Shown here piece by piece: positions 7,784-16,902 of a stretch of DNA of 64,000 nt. The stretch covers positions 6,186-70,185 of the forward strand of contig JBDUAD010000003.1 in NCBI GenBank assembly GCA_040004775.1, written 5' to 3'. The notes beneath the pieces are model-generated. The model saw only the letters and a program-made list of their open reading frames with translations, was not told where the DNA came from and ran no database searches. The position numbers and the translations under genes are program-made. Each line of letters starts with the position of its first letter. The stretch's first letter is position 1. The stretch is from JALZBL01 sp040004775 (GTDB lineage: Bacteria > Actinomycetota > Actinomycetes > Mycobacteriales > Jatrophihabitantaceae).

Positions 7784-9133
7784 ATGGTGGCGGTGCTGGA
7801 CCCGCACGCGTTCTACGGAGCCGGGGCTGCGGTGCACCGCTCGCAACTGCGTGGCGCCGACGCGCTCACCGGACTCAGCGGCGCACTGGGCACTGGCACG
7901 GCCATGGCCGGGTCCGATCCCGCCGGGTCGACCTGGGCCGGTCACTACGACAACGCCGCTCGTGAGGTCCTGCGGGCGTCGTGTGGTCTGGTCACCGGGC
8001 TGGACCACATGGGCGTCCTGTTCATGCGTACCGGCCAGAATTACGCGTTGGCCGAGCGAGCGTCGCGGTTGGCTGTAGTCGGGGCGGTGGCCACGTCCGG
8101 CGGTGACTACCCGGGCGCAGCTAGTTACGCCGGGGACGGCTCGGCGACGTTGACCCTCCCTGACCCGCCATCAGCGGCGGGGGGTTCAGGTGGTCCGCCG
8201 ACCGGGTGGCAGCTGATCGCGGGCGCGGTCGGATACGTCTGGCCGAACGGTCATCAGGACACGCTGCGGCAGGTGGCGGGGGTGTGGCGGCGGGCAGCGC
8301 TCGATGTGCGAGGAGCCGGTGTCACCGCCGTGTACGGACACGTGTCCGGACTGCGTTGCCCTGAGCTCGACGCGATCCTCGCTCATACCGCCGCCCTCGA
8401 CTCCGCCGTGCTGGACGTGGCGCAGTCGTTCGAGCAGATGGCCGGTGCCTGCAGTGACTACGCCGACGAGCTCGACCAGTGCCACAGCGCGGTCATTGGC
8501 GAGCTGCGCGAGCTGGTGGTGGAGACCGCGGCCACGGCCGCGATCGGAGCCGCCATCGGGGTGGCAACCGCAGGTGCCGGGACCGCGGCGTCCGGGGGGA
8601 TCGTTGCCGCACGGTGCGCTGCCGTCGCGGCACGGGTCGGCGGTTTTCTGGCGCGCCTGGTCCTTGCCGCCGGCCGAGCCGCGCAGATGGCGGTCGACGC
8701 CGCGGCCAGCCTGGTCGCATCAACCCGCCGCATTCAGGCAATTCTCCGGCTTCGGATAGCGCTCATCACCCCGCGCGTCGCACGTCGCACGCGGTCGATG
8801 CAACGGGTCGAGCGCGTCGCCCAACAATCCCTTGAACTCAGGACTGAGGATAGCTGGGCCAACCTGCGGTTGCTCAGCGATCACTTTGGAAGGCACGGCA
8901 AGGACTTCGGAGCTAAGGGCGCGCACGAGTACGCGGCGCTGGCCTCGCGTTACTTCCAGACTGGCCTGCAAGAAGGACTGCCGGTGAAGGTCAGCAAGGA
9001 CGGGACGATCAGGATGTATGACGTAGCAACGAACACTTTCGGAGCGTTCCGAGCCGATGGCCGGACTAGAAGCTTTTTCAAGCCGATTGAGAAGGCTGCC
9101 TACTGGGCTCAGCAGAAGGGAGTGCCAATGTGA
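7784..9133 (+). CDS. WXG100-like polymorphic toxin with C-terminal nuclease-type domain
   Basis: 449 residues. The N-terminal ~230 residues are helical and ESX-like (GSTWAGHYDNAAREVL, and a second helical hairpin around ALDSAVLDVAQSFEQMA), then an alanine/glycine-rich hydrophobic stretch (AATAAIGAAIGVATAGAG). The last ~88 residues form a separate module (LLSDHFGRHGKDFGAKGAHE ... TNTFGAFRADGRTRSFFKP) of the kind seen at the tips of contact-dependent and type VII polymorphic toxins, probably an RNase. It overlaps the next gene by GTGA. ATG 7784 is chosen over the TTG at 7721, which adds an arginine-rich non-family leader. The toxin class is inferred from motif layout only. Confidence 0.7.
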   Translation: MVAVLDPHAFYGAGAAVHRSQLRGADALTGLSGALGTGTAMAGSDPAGSTWAGHYDNAAREVLRASCGLVTGLDHMGVLFMRTGQNYALAERASRLAVVGAVATSGGDYPGAASYAGDGSATLTLPDPPSAAGGSGGPPTGWQLIAGAVGYVWPNGHQDTLRQVAGVWRRAALDVRGAGVTAVYGHVSGLRCPELDAILAHTAALDSAVLDVAQSFEQMAGACSDYADELDQCHSAVIGELRELVVETAATAAIGAAIGVATAGAGTAASGGIVAARCAAVAARVGGFLARLVLAAGRAAQMAVDAAASLVASTRRIQAILRLRIALITPRVARRTRSMQRVERVAQQSLELRTEDSWANLRLLSDHFGRHGKDFGAKGAHEYAALASRYFQTGLQEGLPVKVSKDGTIRMYDVATNTFGAFRADGRTRSFFKPIEKAAYWAQQKGVPM

Positions 9134-9420
9134 CCGAGACCTTCACTTGTCCTGTGTGCGGCTATCCGGGGTTGTTCGAACTTCCGTGGAGCGCCGACAA
9201 CGGCGGTTCCTACGAGATCTGCCCAAGCTGCGGCTTCGAGTTCGGGGTAACGGACGACGATCTTGGGTTCACGTGGGATGGCTGGCGCGAGCGCTGGATC
9301 CAGAGGGGGATGCCTTGGGAAACGTCGGGCGACCGCAGGCCACCGCCCTTCTGGCATCCGGGCGAGCAGCTCGCGCGATTTCTCCACGACCCCGACGCCC
9401 ACCGGCCACCGGATCCTTGA
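9130..9420 (+). CDS. zinc-ribbon protein, probable immunity protein of the upstream toxin
   Basis: 96 residues starting at GTG 9130, overlapping the toxin stop by four bases, so the two are translationally coupled. It has two CxxC pairs (FTCPVCGYPGL and YEICPSCGFEFG) forming a small zinc ribbon related to the cysteine-rich CPCC class, followed by an aromatic/acidic tail (WDGWRERWIQRGMPW). Proteins of this look are often found directly after polymorphic toxins and are thought to neutralise them. The immunity role is inference from position and family. Confidence 0.7.
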   Translation: MTETFTCPVCGYPGLFELPWSADNGGSYEICPSCGFEFGVTDDDLGFTWDGWRERWIQRGMPWETSGDRRPPPFWHPGEQLARFLHDPDAHRPPDP

Positions 9421-9482
9421 GGCTGAAGCGTGCTCGCTGGTCAACGACCCGCGCCGGTGTCCGCTCCGCAGCAGAGAACCAG

Positions 9483-9989
9483 TCAGTCGACCATGCCGAC
9501 GGCCCGGCCGATGTCACGGCTGACCTCATGCCAGACGTCGAAGTGCAACAACAGCAGGCCGGCAATCGCCGTGGCCACGATGACCGCGTCGATCGAGCGG
9601 CGTCCCTGGCGAGCCCGGTGCACGTCCTTCAGGTGCAGCCACACGGCGAACTCGTCCAGGGTGAGCGCAGCTCCGATACCGAAGAAGACGGCCACGATTC
9701 CGCGTCCGGTGCGTACCTGCAGGGCGTTCGCGAGATAGCCGGTGATCAGCAGCAGGATGATCCCGGGCACGAGGTGATGCAGGTGCAGACCGCCGACCGA
9801 GACGTTGCCGAACGGGCCGCGCCCGGCGCGGATGGCGTGGGTGATGATCCGCACGGTGATGAATGTGGTCAGGAAGGCCACCAGCACCCAGAACGCCTGT
9901 TCCTTGCCCTGGTTGACGATGTGCCGGTCGTGAGAGTGGTGGAGGTCGAGCCAGAGGTCAGCCGCGAGGACGGTGGTGCACGTCGTCAG
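9483..9989 (-). CDS. small integral membrane protein
   Basis: About 168 residues with four hydrophobic segments (FWVLVAFLTTFITVRIIT, HLVPGIILLLITGYLANAL, GIVAVFFGIGAALTLDEFAV, AVIVATAIAGLLLLHFDVW). The family seems to be a hypothetical actinobacterial integral membrane protein; no function is known. No ATG, GTG or TTG exists in frame near the expected start. A CTG at 9989 overlaps the upstream lysX stop as CTGA and would preserve the full conserved N-terminus; otherwise translation must begin at an internal GTG near 9885. It follows the lysyl-transferase gene and is probably co-expressed. Confidence 0.6.
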   Translation of the reverse strand: MTTCTTVLAADLWLDLHHSHDRHIVNQGKEQAFWVLVAFLTTFITVRIITHAIRAGRGPFGNVSVGGLHLHHLVPGIILLLITGYLANALQVRTGRGIVAVFFGIGAALTLDEFAVWLHLKDVHRARQGRRSIDAVIVATAIAGLLLLHFDVWHEVSRDIGRAVGMVD

Positions 9990-12900
9990 GCGGCGACGTC
10001 GGCCCGTTCGTCCGCGCTCACTCCTCCCACCGCCTTGGGCACGAACAACTCTCCGACGCCGGGGATGGCCAGGAAGCCTTCGGCGCCGGCGTAGAGCAGG
10101 CCGACCCGGGGGAGATCGGTCGGCTCCTGGTAGACCAGCACGCGCGAGAGCCACTCGGGGGAGAACTTGGCATTGAACTCGTAGAGCGACCTGATCTGGA
10201 AGAAGGGGTTGAGCACCTCCACCGCCCGCTTGGCCAACCGCTGGCTGGCTGAGTAATGGACGTCCTTCTCGAAGAGCCGCCCCCACATGGCGAAGTTCAT
10301 GGACAGCCGTCGCACGTTCTGCTGGCCCAAGGCCAATGCCGTCTGGGAGATGAGGAACTCGGTCATCCCGTTGGGCGCGTCGGGCAGGTGGCGCATCAGG
10401 TCCAGCGTGTAGCCGAAGTCCTCGCCGTAGGCTGGCACGATGCGCAGGAAGCCGCCCGGTGCGCCGTGCTCGTCGAGGGCCATGCACAGCAGGAACTCCG
10501 GGTTGTGGCCGTCCCCCGCGATGTCCTGGCTCAGCGACATGGTGAAGCCGCGCTCGGGGGCCTTGCCGCGCCACTTCTCGCTGATGGCGTTGAGTTGACT
10601 CACCAGCGGCGCCGGCACCTGGGACTCGCGTTTGATCTCGAAGCGGTAGGTACGGGCTGCGCGGCGTACGGCCGCCCGCACGCCCTTCATCGGGCCGCCG
10701 TCGAGGGTGAAAGTCGTGCAGTCCATGATCGCTTCGTCGCCGAGGTAGAAGCTGCGCAGTCCGCGCGCGGAGTAGCGCGGCATCTCCGAGCTGCGCGCGG
10801 CAAGGAAAGCCACGCGCCAGGAACGCTGCCGGCAGAAGGCGAGGAACTCGTCCAGCGCACCGTCGATTGAGCCCGGTGCGCCGATCGGGTCGCCGCTGAC
10901 CAGAGCGAAGCCGCCGAGGTAGGTGTAGGCGATCAGGGCCTCGCCGTCGGCACCGAAGAAGAAGCTCTTGTCGTCACGTAGGGCGAAGTAGGCCAGCGTG
11001 TCCGACCCGTACTGGCGGATCAGACGGCGGGCGTGGTCCCAGTCGTGCTCGCTGTGCGGCTGGCGCGAGCGCAGCGGGCGGAACAGCAGGAATGCGGCAC
11101 CGACGACGCCCGCGATACCTAGCAGTAGGAGACCTCGGGGGAAGTACACACGGAAGAACTCGCGCTGGTAGTGGTACGGACCACCGACGCCGACCAGTCC
11201 TTTGACGATGGTTTCCAGCCCGCCGAAGAACGTCAGGCGGCTGCCGAGGTGGTCGCGTTCGGCGAACAGGCTGACGAACCCGAAGGCCAGCACGGCGGCG
11301 ATGTAGATCGGAATCAAGCGGACCAGCCGGAACAGCGACGGAGGATCGGAGCGCCCCTGGAACAGGCGGCGCTCGGTAATCAGCGTGGCGACCATGACGG
11401 CGCAGTACACCGCGGAGAGGGGGTGTGGACCCTTGACGATGTTGGTGACGACGCCCACCGCGAACAGCACGACGCACAGCTGCCAGGCCCGGTGCTTGCC
11501 GCGGGTGATCTGACCGGCCAGGAACAGCAACCCGAGGCCGGTCAGCACGGTGATCAGGTGACCGGTCACGCGGAACCACAGCGGGCCGATCTCCTTGCCG
11601 AACGGCTGGAGCGTCGAGTGGAAGACGGGCACAAGGGTGAGCAGCATCATTAGCCCGCCGAGTGCGGCCAGACCACCGAGGATGCGTAGCGTGCGTTGCG
11701 ACGCTCGCGGATCGGTCGTCGGTGCGGGCGCTGGGGCCGGGCGCAATGCAACGGCGGGCGTACCTGCACCCGGTACCGCTGCGGCGTCGGCGGAGGATCC
11801 GCGCGGCGCCGGCTTGACCGATCCGTTGGGCGACGCCGGCGACGATCCGTTGGGCGAGGCCGCGAGTGGCGCCGGCTCGAGCCGGCCGAGTCCACCGGTG
11901 GGACCTCCCTGCGAAGTGGTGGGGCCGGGATGCCCGCCCTCGGGCCGCATGGTCGGAAACAGGATGACCTCGCGGATGTTGTCCGCGCCGGAGAGCAACA
12001 TCACCAGCCGGTCGATGCCGATGCCCAGCCCACCGGTGCACGGCATTCCGTACTCCAGCGCTCGCACGTAGTCCAGGTCGGTGTCACCGGCCTCTGGGTC
12101 GCCCTCAGCCTTGGCCTGGGCCTCGGCCTGGAAGGCGACCAACTGCTCGGCGGCGTCGTTCTGCTCGCTGTAGGCATTGCACAGCTCGAAGCCGGCCACG
12201 ATGAGCTCGAACCGCTCCACGTACCCCGGTCGCGAGCGGTGTCGGCGGGCGAGCGGTGAGACCTCCTGCGGGTAATCCATGCAGAAGACCGGGGCGACGA
12301 TCTCGTGCTGGATCTTCCCGTCGACCACTTCCTTCATCATCCGGCCCGAACCCCATCCGGGTTCCCAGGCCAGGTGCAGCGACTCCAGGACGCGCCGGGC
12401 GTCGTCGACCGGCATGGTCGGGTCCATGCGCACGCCCAGGCGTTGCTCGATGAGGTCGGACAGCGTGACCCGCGGCCACGGCGGGGACAGGTCGACCGGC
12501 CGGCCGCCGACGTCCACGACCAGGTTGCCGTCCAGCGCTTCGGTGGCCGCACCCACCACAATCGCCTCGACCAGATTCATCATGTCGGTGTAGTCGGCGA
12601 AGGCCTGGTACGCCTCGAGCATCGTGAACTCGGGGTTGTGCCGGACGTCGATGCCCTCGTTGCGAAAGACCCGGCCGAGCTCGAAGACGCGCTCCATACC
12701 GCCGACGACCAGGCGCTTGAGGTGCAGCTCCAGGGCGATGCGGAGATACATGTCGATGTCGAGGGCGTTGTGGTGCGTGATGAACGGACGCGCCGTCGCC
12801 CCGCCCTGGATGCTCTGCAGGATCGGTCCTTCGACCTCCCAGAAGCCTTCCCGCTCGAGGTGGTGGCGGATGGAGGCGATCGCCCGGCGACGGATGTCGA

Positions 12901-13480
12901 AGATTCGCCGGGTGCGCTCGTCGGTCATCAGGTCGACGTAGCGCTGGCGGTAGCGCACCTCGACTTCGGTCAGCCCCTTGTCCTTGTCCGGCGGCGGGCG
13001 CACCGCCTTGCCGAGCAGGGAGAACTCCTGAAGGGCAACGGACAGCTCGCCACGGTCGGTGCGCATCACCGTTCCTACCGCGCCCACCCAGTCGCCGCGG
13101 TCGAGGTCCAGGAAGCGGCGGTACATCGCGTCGCCGACCGCCCCCCGGTCGACGAACAGCTGGATGGTGCCCGTGCGATCGCGCAGCACGGCGAAGGTCA
13201 GTCCGCCGTGGCGGCGGATGAGGGTCAGCCGACCGGCGACCCGCACACCGTCGGAGCTGCGCTCCCCGGCCTGCAGACCCGCGTGAGAGGCGACGATCTG
13301 CGCCGCCGACGAATCGACCGAGAACTGGTAGGAGATCGGGTCGACGCCATCCGATCCGGGCTCGATCTTGGCCCGTCGCCGGTCCATCTGGCCCTGGATC
13401 GACAGCACCGGATCCGCCGCGACGACGACCGTCGCCGTCGACGGCCCGGAGTGGTTCCCCGGCGCTGGGCCACCGGCCAT
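9986..13480 (-). CDS. lysX: lysyl-tRNA synthetase / lysyl-phosphatidylglycerol synthase fusion (LysX-like, swapped domain order)
   Basis: A very long protein (about 1160 residues). The N-terminal half is class II lysyl-tRNA synthetase: OB fold (VRVAGRLTLIRRHGGLTFAV), motif 1 region (RRRAIASIRHHLEREGFWEV), motif 2 (FRNEGIDVRHNPEFTMLEAY) and motif 3 (GLGIGIDRLVML). A proline/serine/alanine linker (about nt 11960-11680) leads to several membrane helices and then the cytosolic DUF2156 lysyl-transferase domain (GEALIAYTYLGGFALVSGDP). It should charge tRNA-Lys and transfer lysine to phosphatidylglycerol, lowering surface charge and raising cationic peptide resistance. In mycobacterial LysX the transferase precedes the synthetase; here the order is reversed. 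The start is uncertain (13594, 13480 or 13387). Confidence 0.85.
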   Translation of the reverse strand: MAGGPAPGNHSGPSTATVVVAADPVLSIQGQMDRRRAKIEPGSDGVDPISYQFSVDSSAAQIVASHAGLQAGERSSDGVRVAGRLTLIRRHGGLTFAVLRDRTGTIQLFVDRGAVGDAMYRRFLDLDRGDWVGAVGTVMRTDRGELSVALQEFSLLGKAVRPPPDKDKGLTEVEVRYRQRYVDLMTDERTRRIFDIRRRAIASIRHHLEREGFWEVEGPILQSIQGGATARPFITHHNALDIDMYLRIALELHLKRLVVGGMERVFELGRVFRNEGIDVRHNPEFTMLEAYQAFADYTDMMNLVEAIVVGAATEALDGNLVVDVGGRPVDLSPPWPRVTLSDLIEQRLGVRMDPTMPVDDARRVLESLHLAWEPGWGSGRMMKEVVDGKIQHEIVAPVFCMDYPQEVSPLARRHRSRPGYVERFELIVAGFELCNAYSEQNDAAEQLVAFQAEAQAKAEGDPEAGDTDLDYVRALEYGMPCTGGLGIGIDRLVMLLSGADNIREVILFPTMRPEGGHPGPTTSQGGPTGGLGRLEPAPLAASPNGSSPASPNGSVKPAPRGSSADAAAVPGAGTPAVALRPAPAPAPTTDPRASQRTLRILGGLAALGGLMMLLTLVPVFHSTLQPFGKEIGPLWFRVTGHLITVLTGLGLLFLAGQITRGKHRAWQLCVVLFAVGVVTNIVKGPHPLSAVYCAVMVATLITERRLFQGRSDPPSLFRLVRLIPIYIAAVLAFGFVSLFAERDHLGSRLTFFGGLETIVKGLVGVGGPYHYQREFFRVYFPRGLLLLGIAGVVGAAFLLFRPLRSRQPHSEHDWDHARRLIRQYGSDTLAYFALRDDKSFFFGADGEALIAYTYLGGFALVSGDPIGAPGSIDGALDEFLAFCRQRSWRVAFLAARSSEMPRYSARGLRSFYLGDEAIMDCTTFTLDGGPMKGVRAAVRRAARTYRFEIKRESQVPAPLVSQLNAISEKWRGKAPERGFTMSLSQDIAGDGHNPEFLLCMALDEHGAPGGFLRIVPAYGEDFGYTLDLMRHLPDAPNGMTEFLISQTALALGQQNVRRLSMNFAMWGRLFEKDVHYSASQRLAKRAVEVLNPFFQIRSLYEFNAKFSPEWLSRVLVYQEPTDLPRVGLLYAGAEGFLAIPGVGELFVPKAVGGVSADERADVAA

Positions 13481-13651
13481 GCGCGAACTATGGCGCAACA
13501 CCGGTGCTGGGTAAAGCTCTTGATCGCGGCGGGCGACGCTCCTGCGCGATCTTGACCGGCCGGCACTTCGTCGTCGGGACGGACCGTCCGGCACCGGTCC
13601 CGTCTACGGTTCTCGCGGACCCGTCCGGACTCCGATGAGCCAGGAGGTGCC

Positions 13652-14499
13652 ATGTCGCTGGTCGAGCATTCGGTCGCGCACTCGATCGCCTCCGACGACG
13701 GCTCCGACGACGGTGCCGGCAGCGGCGTCCGCGGTCTGGTGCGTCTCGTGCGCAATCCGCGCTGGCTGCTGGGAATGGCCGGCGACGGTGTGGGCTTGCT
13801 CCTGCAGGTGATCGCGCTGTTCACGGGGCCGGTCGTCCTCGTTCAGCCCCTGCTCGTGCTGGCCCTGCCCATCTCCCTACCCATCGCGTGGTGCCTCGGC
13901 GGACCGAAGCCCGGGTTGGCGCAGTACCGCGCATGTGCGCTGATCTTCCTCGGGCTGGGTGCGTTCTTCCTCGTCGTGCGCGACCCGGGTGGCGCCTCGC
14001 AGCTCGAGGTGCGGCCAGCGATCATCACCATTCTGATCGCCGTGCTGGTCGGCCCGGCCGCGCTGGGCGTGGTCTACCGCCGTCGCGGCGCGGTCAAGGC
14101 CGCGGTGTACGGCGGGGTGGCCGGCGCCTGGTTCGGACTGGTCGCCGTGCTGCTCGATGCGGTGGCCGAGGCCTGGCACGACCGCGCCTCGATGCGTTCG
14201 CCCACGTCGAAGGCCTGCTCCCGCTCATTGCGCTGTTAGTGATCGGCGCGGCCAGCATCGCGCTCACGCAGGTGGCGTTCCAGGCCGGGGCGTTGGCGGC
14301 GAGCTTTCCGGCCAATCTCGCCGCCGACCCGGTGGTCGCGGTCGCGCTGGGTGCGTTGCTGCTCTATGAGGACGTGCCGTTCTCACCGCTGACCGTTGTG
14401 GCCTACCTGTTGTGCCTGGCGGCGATCGTCGTCGGCGGTGTATTGCTGGCCGCCGATCCGGCCTTCGATCGCGACGAGGCGCGCGCGGCCGCCGCCTGA
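13652..14499 (+). pseudogene. DMT-type membrane transporter, frameshifted
   Basis: From ATG 13652, with AGGAGGTG just upstream, the reading gives a nine-to-ten-helix DMT/NIPA-like protein (LLGMAGDGVGLLLQVIALFT, VQPLLVLALPISLPIAW, AIITILIAVLVGPAALGVVY) as far as EAWHDR near 14185. Homology then continues in the next frame as LDAFAHVEGLLPLIALLVIG and LAADPVVAVALGALLLYEDV to a stop at 14499. One missing base (probably a G, giving DRGLDAFAHVEG) explains it. Either the gene is freshly broken or the assembly has an error there; everything else looks intact. Substrate unknown. Confidence 0.75.
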
Positions 14500-14514
14500 G
14501 CCGCATGCCGTCGG

Positions 14515-14893
14515 ACAGTCCGCAGCGGCGTCTCCGCAGATCGCCAGCGCGCCGTCGTCGGCCGCCTGCTGCACCGCGTGCTCGTCGATGTCGATGACCG
14601 CGATCCCGTCCGGCTCGGTGCCGGTGCTCGAAGTTCGGACAGAGCGGCCCGGCCCCTGGTGCCCGTAGCCGATGATCACCACGTGGTCGTGCACCGATCG
14701 CCTCCATGCGCGGGCCTAGTAGAGGCAGTTGAGCAACGACAACGGGCGACCGGTCCGTGTCCTTGTAACCGCTGCGGTCGAGGTAGACGATGGCCGCGGT
14801 CAGGACCAGCAGGCCGACCGCGATTGCCATCCGCTGAGTGAGCAGCCGTCCCGGACTCCTCGCCCGGTTCGGCAGGAATAGCCGGCCGGGCAC
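14515..14893 (-). pseudogene. remnant of potassium channel with TrkA-N (RCK) domain; pore deleted
   Basis: On the minus strand the first piece (14893 downwards) reads a first membrane helix, MAIAVGLLVLTAAIVYLDRS then GYKDTD, as in two-helix K+ channels. A frame change gives SLLNCLY then a stop at 14718-14716, where intact relatives continue into the TTGYGD pore. The selectivity filter and second helix are missing. From GTG 14694 a third piece reads the NAD-binding RCK start (HVVIIGYG, IAVIDIDEHAVQQAADDG, AICGDAA), ending before the transporter stop at 14499. No channel can be made. Confidence 0.7.
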
Positions 14894-14977
14894 GCGTGAA
14901 CTGCGTCCCGACCGCGGCAGCGCGCCGCGTGCCGACCTCCGGGGCCCGACCGTAGCCGCCGGTGGTCGCGCGCCCGC

Positions 14978-16414
14978 TCAGACGCCCCGCTCGGCGGGTA
15001 GCAGGCCGCGGTCGACCGCGCGGACCAGCGCGGCGTGATCGGCCTCGGTCTGGTCGGCGTATCGGCGGGCGAATTCGGCCAGGGCGACGTCCAAACGGTT
15101 CGAGGACCCGACGTATCCGGCGATCATGGAGGCGCCACTGGTGCGTGCGTGGCCCTTGGCCAGCAGTCGGCCGACCACCTGGCAGTAGTCGATCAGGGCG
15201 GCGGCGTCGATGGAGACGAGGTCCACCCGCCCCTTCATGTTGCGAAACTGGCGCACGTAGTACTGCCGTCCGTCGGCGGTGGTCCATCCCAGCAGGGGAT
15301 CACTGACCGTCTGCAGGGCCTGCTGGTACTCCACCACGCGCTGCCCCTGGTGGGCGTGCCACGCGGAGTCGCCGTGGACGTAGCGAGCCAGGACCGAGCG
15401 ACGGGCCTGTTTGAGCTGCAGGAACACCACGTCCTCGGGACTGCTGCCCTCGAGCAGCACCACGTAGGCCCGCAGGCCCACGCTGCCCACACCGACCACC
15501 TTGTGGGCGATGTCGACGATCGTGTAGCCGCCAAGCGCACGCCGCCAGTGCGGGGCGAGCGTGCCGAGGTAATCGTCCAGAGCGGCGGCCAGGTGCTCGT
15601 ACTCCTCGCCCTCGACGGCGGTCGTCAGCGGCGGCTCGCTGATGATGTGCCGCCGGCCCTCGTGCTCGGCGGTGAACCGGGGTAGAGCCCGGTCACCGGT
15701 ACGCAGACGGGCGCGCGAGGTCGCCCGTTCGATCTCCTCGCGCAGCGACGGCTCGGAGACGCTGCCCAGCAGGCCGTCGGCGTCCAGGCGCTGGTAGGAG
15801 CGCGAGATCAACGGTTGGTCGGCCAGCCGCCGCACTTCGGTGCGGTAGGCGGCCACGCAGGCCTGGCTGGCCCGGGCGCAATCGGACTCGCCGGTGCCGC
15901 TCTGCCGGCCGGCCACCCAGATGCTGGCCACCAGGCGCCGCAAGTCCCACTCCCACCCGCCGGGATGGGCCTCGTCGAAGTCGTTGAGGTCGATGACCAG
16001 CTCGCGTTCGGGGGAGGCGTAGAAGCCGAAGTTGCCGACGTGGGCATCGCCGCAGATCACCGGCGTGATGCCGGTGGAGGGGAGGCGGGCGACATCGGCG
16101 GCCATGACCGCCGCCGCGCCCCGCAGGAAGCCGTAGGGGGAGGCGATCATCCGCCCGACCCGGATCGGCACCAGCCGTTCGAGGCGCCCCTCGTGCGACT
16201 CGATTATCAGGGTGACCGGATCGGGCCGGCCCGGTTCGGGCTCCCACTCGGCCAGGGCCGACCGCGGGACGTCACGACGAAGCCCCCGGCCGAGGTCGTA
16301 GCGCTCCGCGCGTGGGGTCGGCCGCCGGCGCAGGGTGGCGTAGGAGGAGCTGTCCGCGTCGGCCAGGACGACGTGACCGTTCGGTTCGGGCGGCGGCTGG
16401 GAAACCGATGTCAC
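14978..16414 (-). CDS. DUF2252 family protein
   Basis: 478 residues, full length for DUF2252. Characteristic kinase-like segments are visible: VICGDAHVGNFGFYASPERE and LVIDLNDFDEAHPGGWEWDL, followed by RLVASIWVAG. The family has an aminoglycoside-phosphotransferase-like fold but no established substrate. It starts at ATG 16414 and lies alone between the broken K+ channel and the divergent Esx-like pair. No sign of damage. Confidence 0.9.
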   Translation of the reverse strand: MTSVSQPPPEPNGHVVLADADSSSYATLRRRPTPRAERYDLGRGLRRDVPRSALAEWEPEPGRPDPVTLIIESHEGRLERLVPIRVGRMIASPYGFLRGAAAVMAADVARLPSTGITPVICGDAHVGNFGFYASPERELVIDLNDFDEAHPGGWEWDLRRLVASIWVAGRQSGTGESDCARASQACVAAYRTEVRRLADQPLISRSYQRLDADGLLGSVSEPSLREEIERATSRARLRTGDRALPRFTAEHEGRRHIISEPPLTTAVEGEEYEHLAAALDDYLGTLAPHWRRALGGYTIVDIAHKVVGVGSVGLRAYVVLLEGSSPEDVVFLQLKQARRSVLARYVHGDSAWHAHQGQRVVEYQQALQTVSDPLLGWTTADGRQYYVRQFRNMKGRVDLVSIDAAALIDYCQVVGRLLAKGHARTSGASMIAGYVGSSNRLDVALAEFARRYADQTEADHAALVRAVDRGLLPAERGV

Positions 16415-16590
16415 CGGCTCATCCTTACCGCTCGCGCCCCGTCGCTGTCACGCGGCACTCCCGGCGACCGCCGCGAGGTTGTCCACAAGCCCGCGACCGA
16501 TGCGCCGGTGGTGCATCGTCGGCGGAATAGCGTGGCCGGATCGGCGGGCTCTGTGCCGCGCCGGTGACGTCGAGCCGCAGGGAGGGCGAC

Positions 16591-16902
16591 GTGGGCGGAT
16601 ACACGGTGGAACCGGCCGAGCTGGCTGCCGCCCGGGCCTACGTGGATGCCGCCGGCGCTCGGCTGGCAGGGGAACTGGAACGGCTCGACGCCCGGTTCCA
16701 GGCGGTTCTCGGGCCGCTCTGGTCCGGGGCGGCTGCGGGCTCTTTCGCCACGGCCTGGGCCGAGTGCACCGCAGGGGCGTCGGCCGTCGTCATGGAACTG
16801 GCCGACCTCGGTGCGCGGCTGGGCAACGCGAGCCGCGCGTACTCCTCCACCGAGGCCGAGGTAGCCACGACGGTTCGTCGCGGTGCGGGTGAGAGGGCGT
16901 GA
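16591..16902 (+). CDS. WXG100/ESAT-6-like protein (first of pair)
   Basis: 103 residues, helical hairpin type: a long N-terminal helix (PAELAAARAYVDAAGARLAG), a WSG turn in VLGPLWSGAAAGSFA and a second helix. This matches the WXG100 family of small type VII secretion substrates. GTG 16591 is chosen because GGGAGGG lies just upstream; the GTG at 16564 lacks such a site. It overlaps the next Esx-like gene by GTGA, as in the EsxB/EsxA type heterodimers. No secretion ATPase gene is present in the window. Confidence 0.7.
   Translation: MGGYTVEPAELAAARAYVDAAGARLAGELERLDARFQAVLGPLWSGAAAGSFATAWAECTAGASAVVMELADLGARLGNASRAYSSTEAEVATTVRRGAGERA

Noticed and set aside
14180..14192. Programmed ribosomal frameshift in the DMT transporter
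   Set aside because: No slippery heptamer or stimulatory structure is visible; a lost base is simpler.
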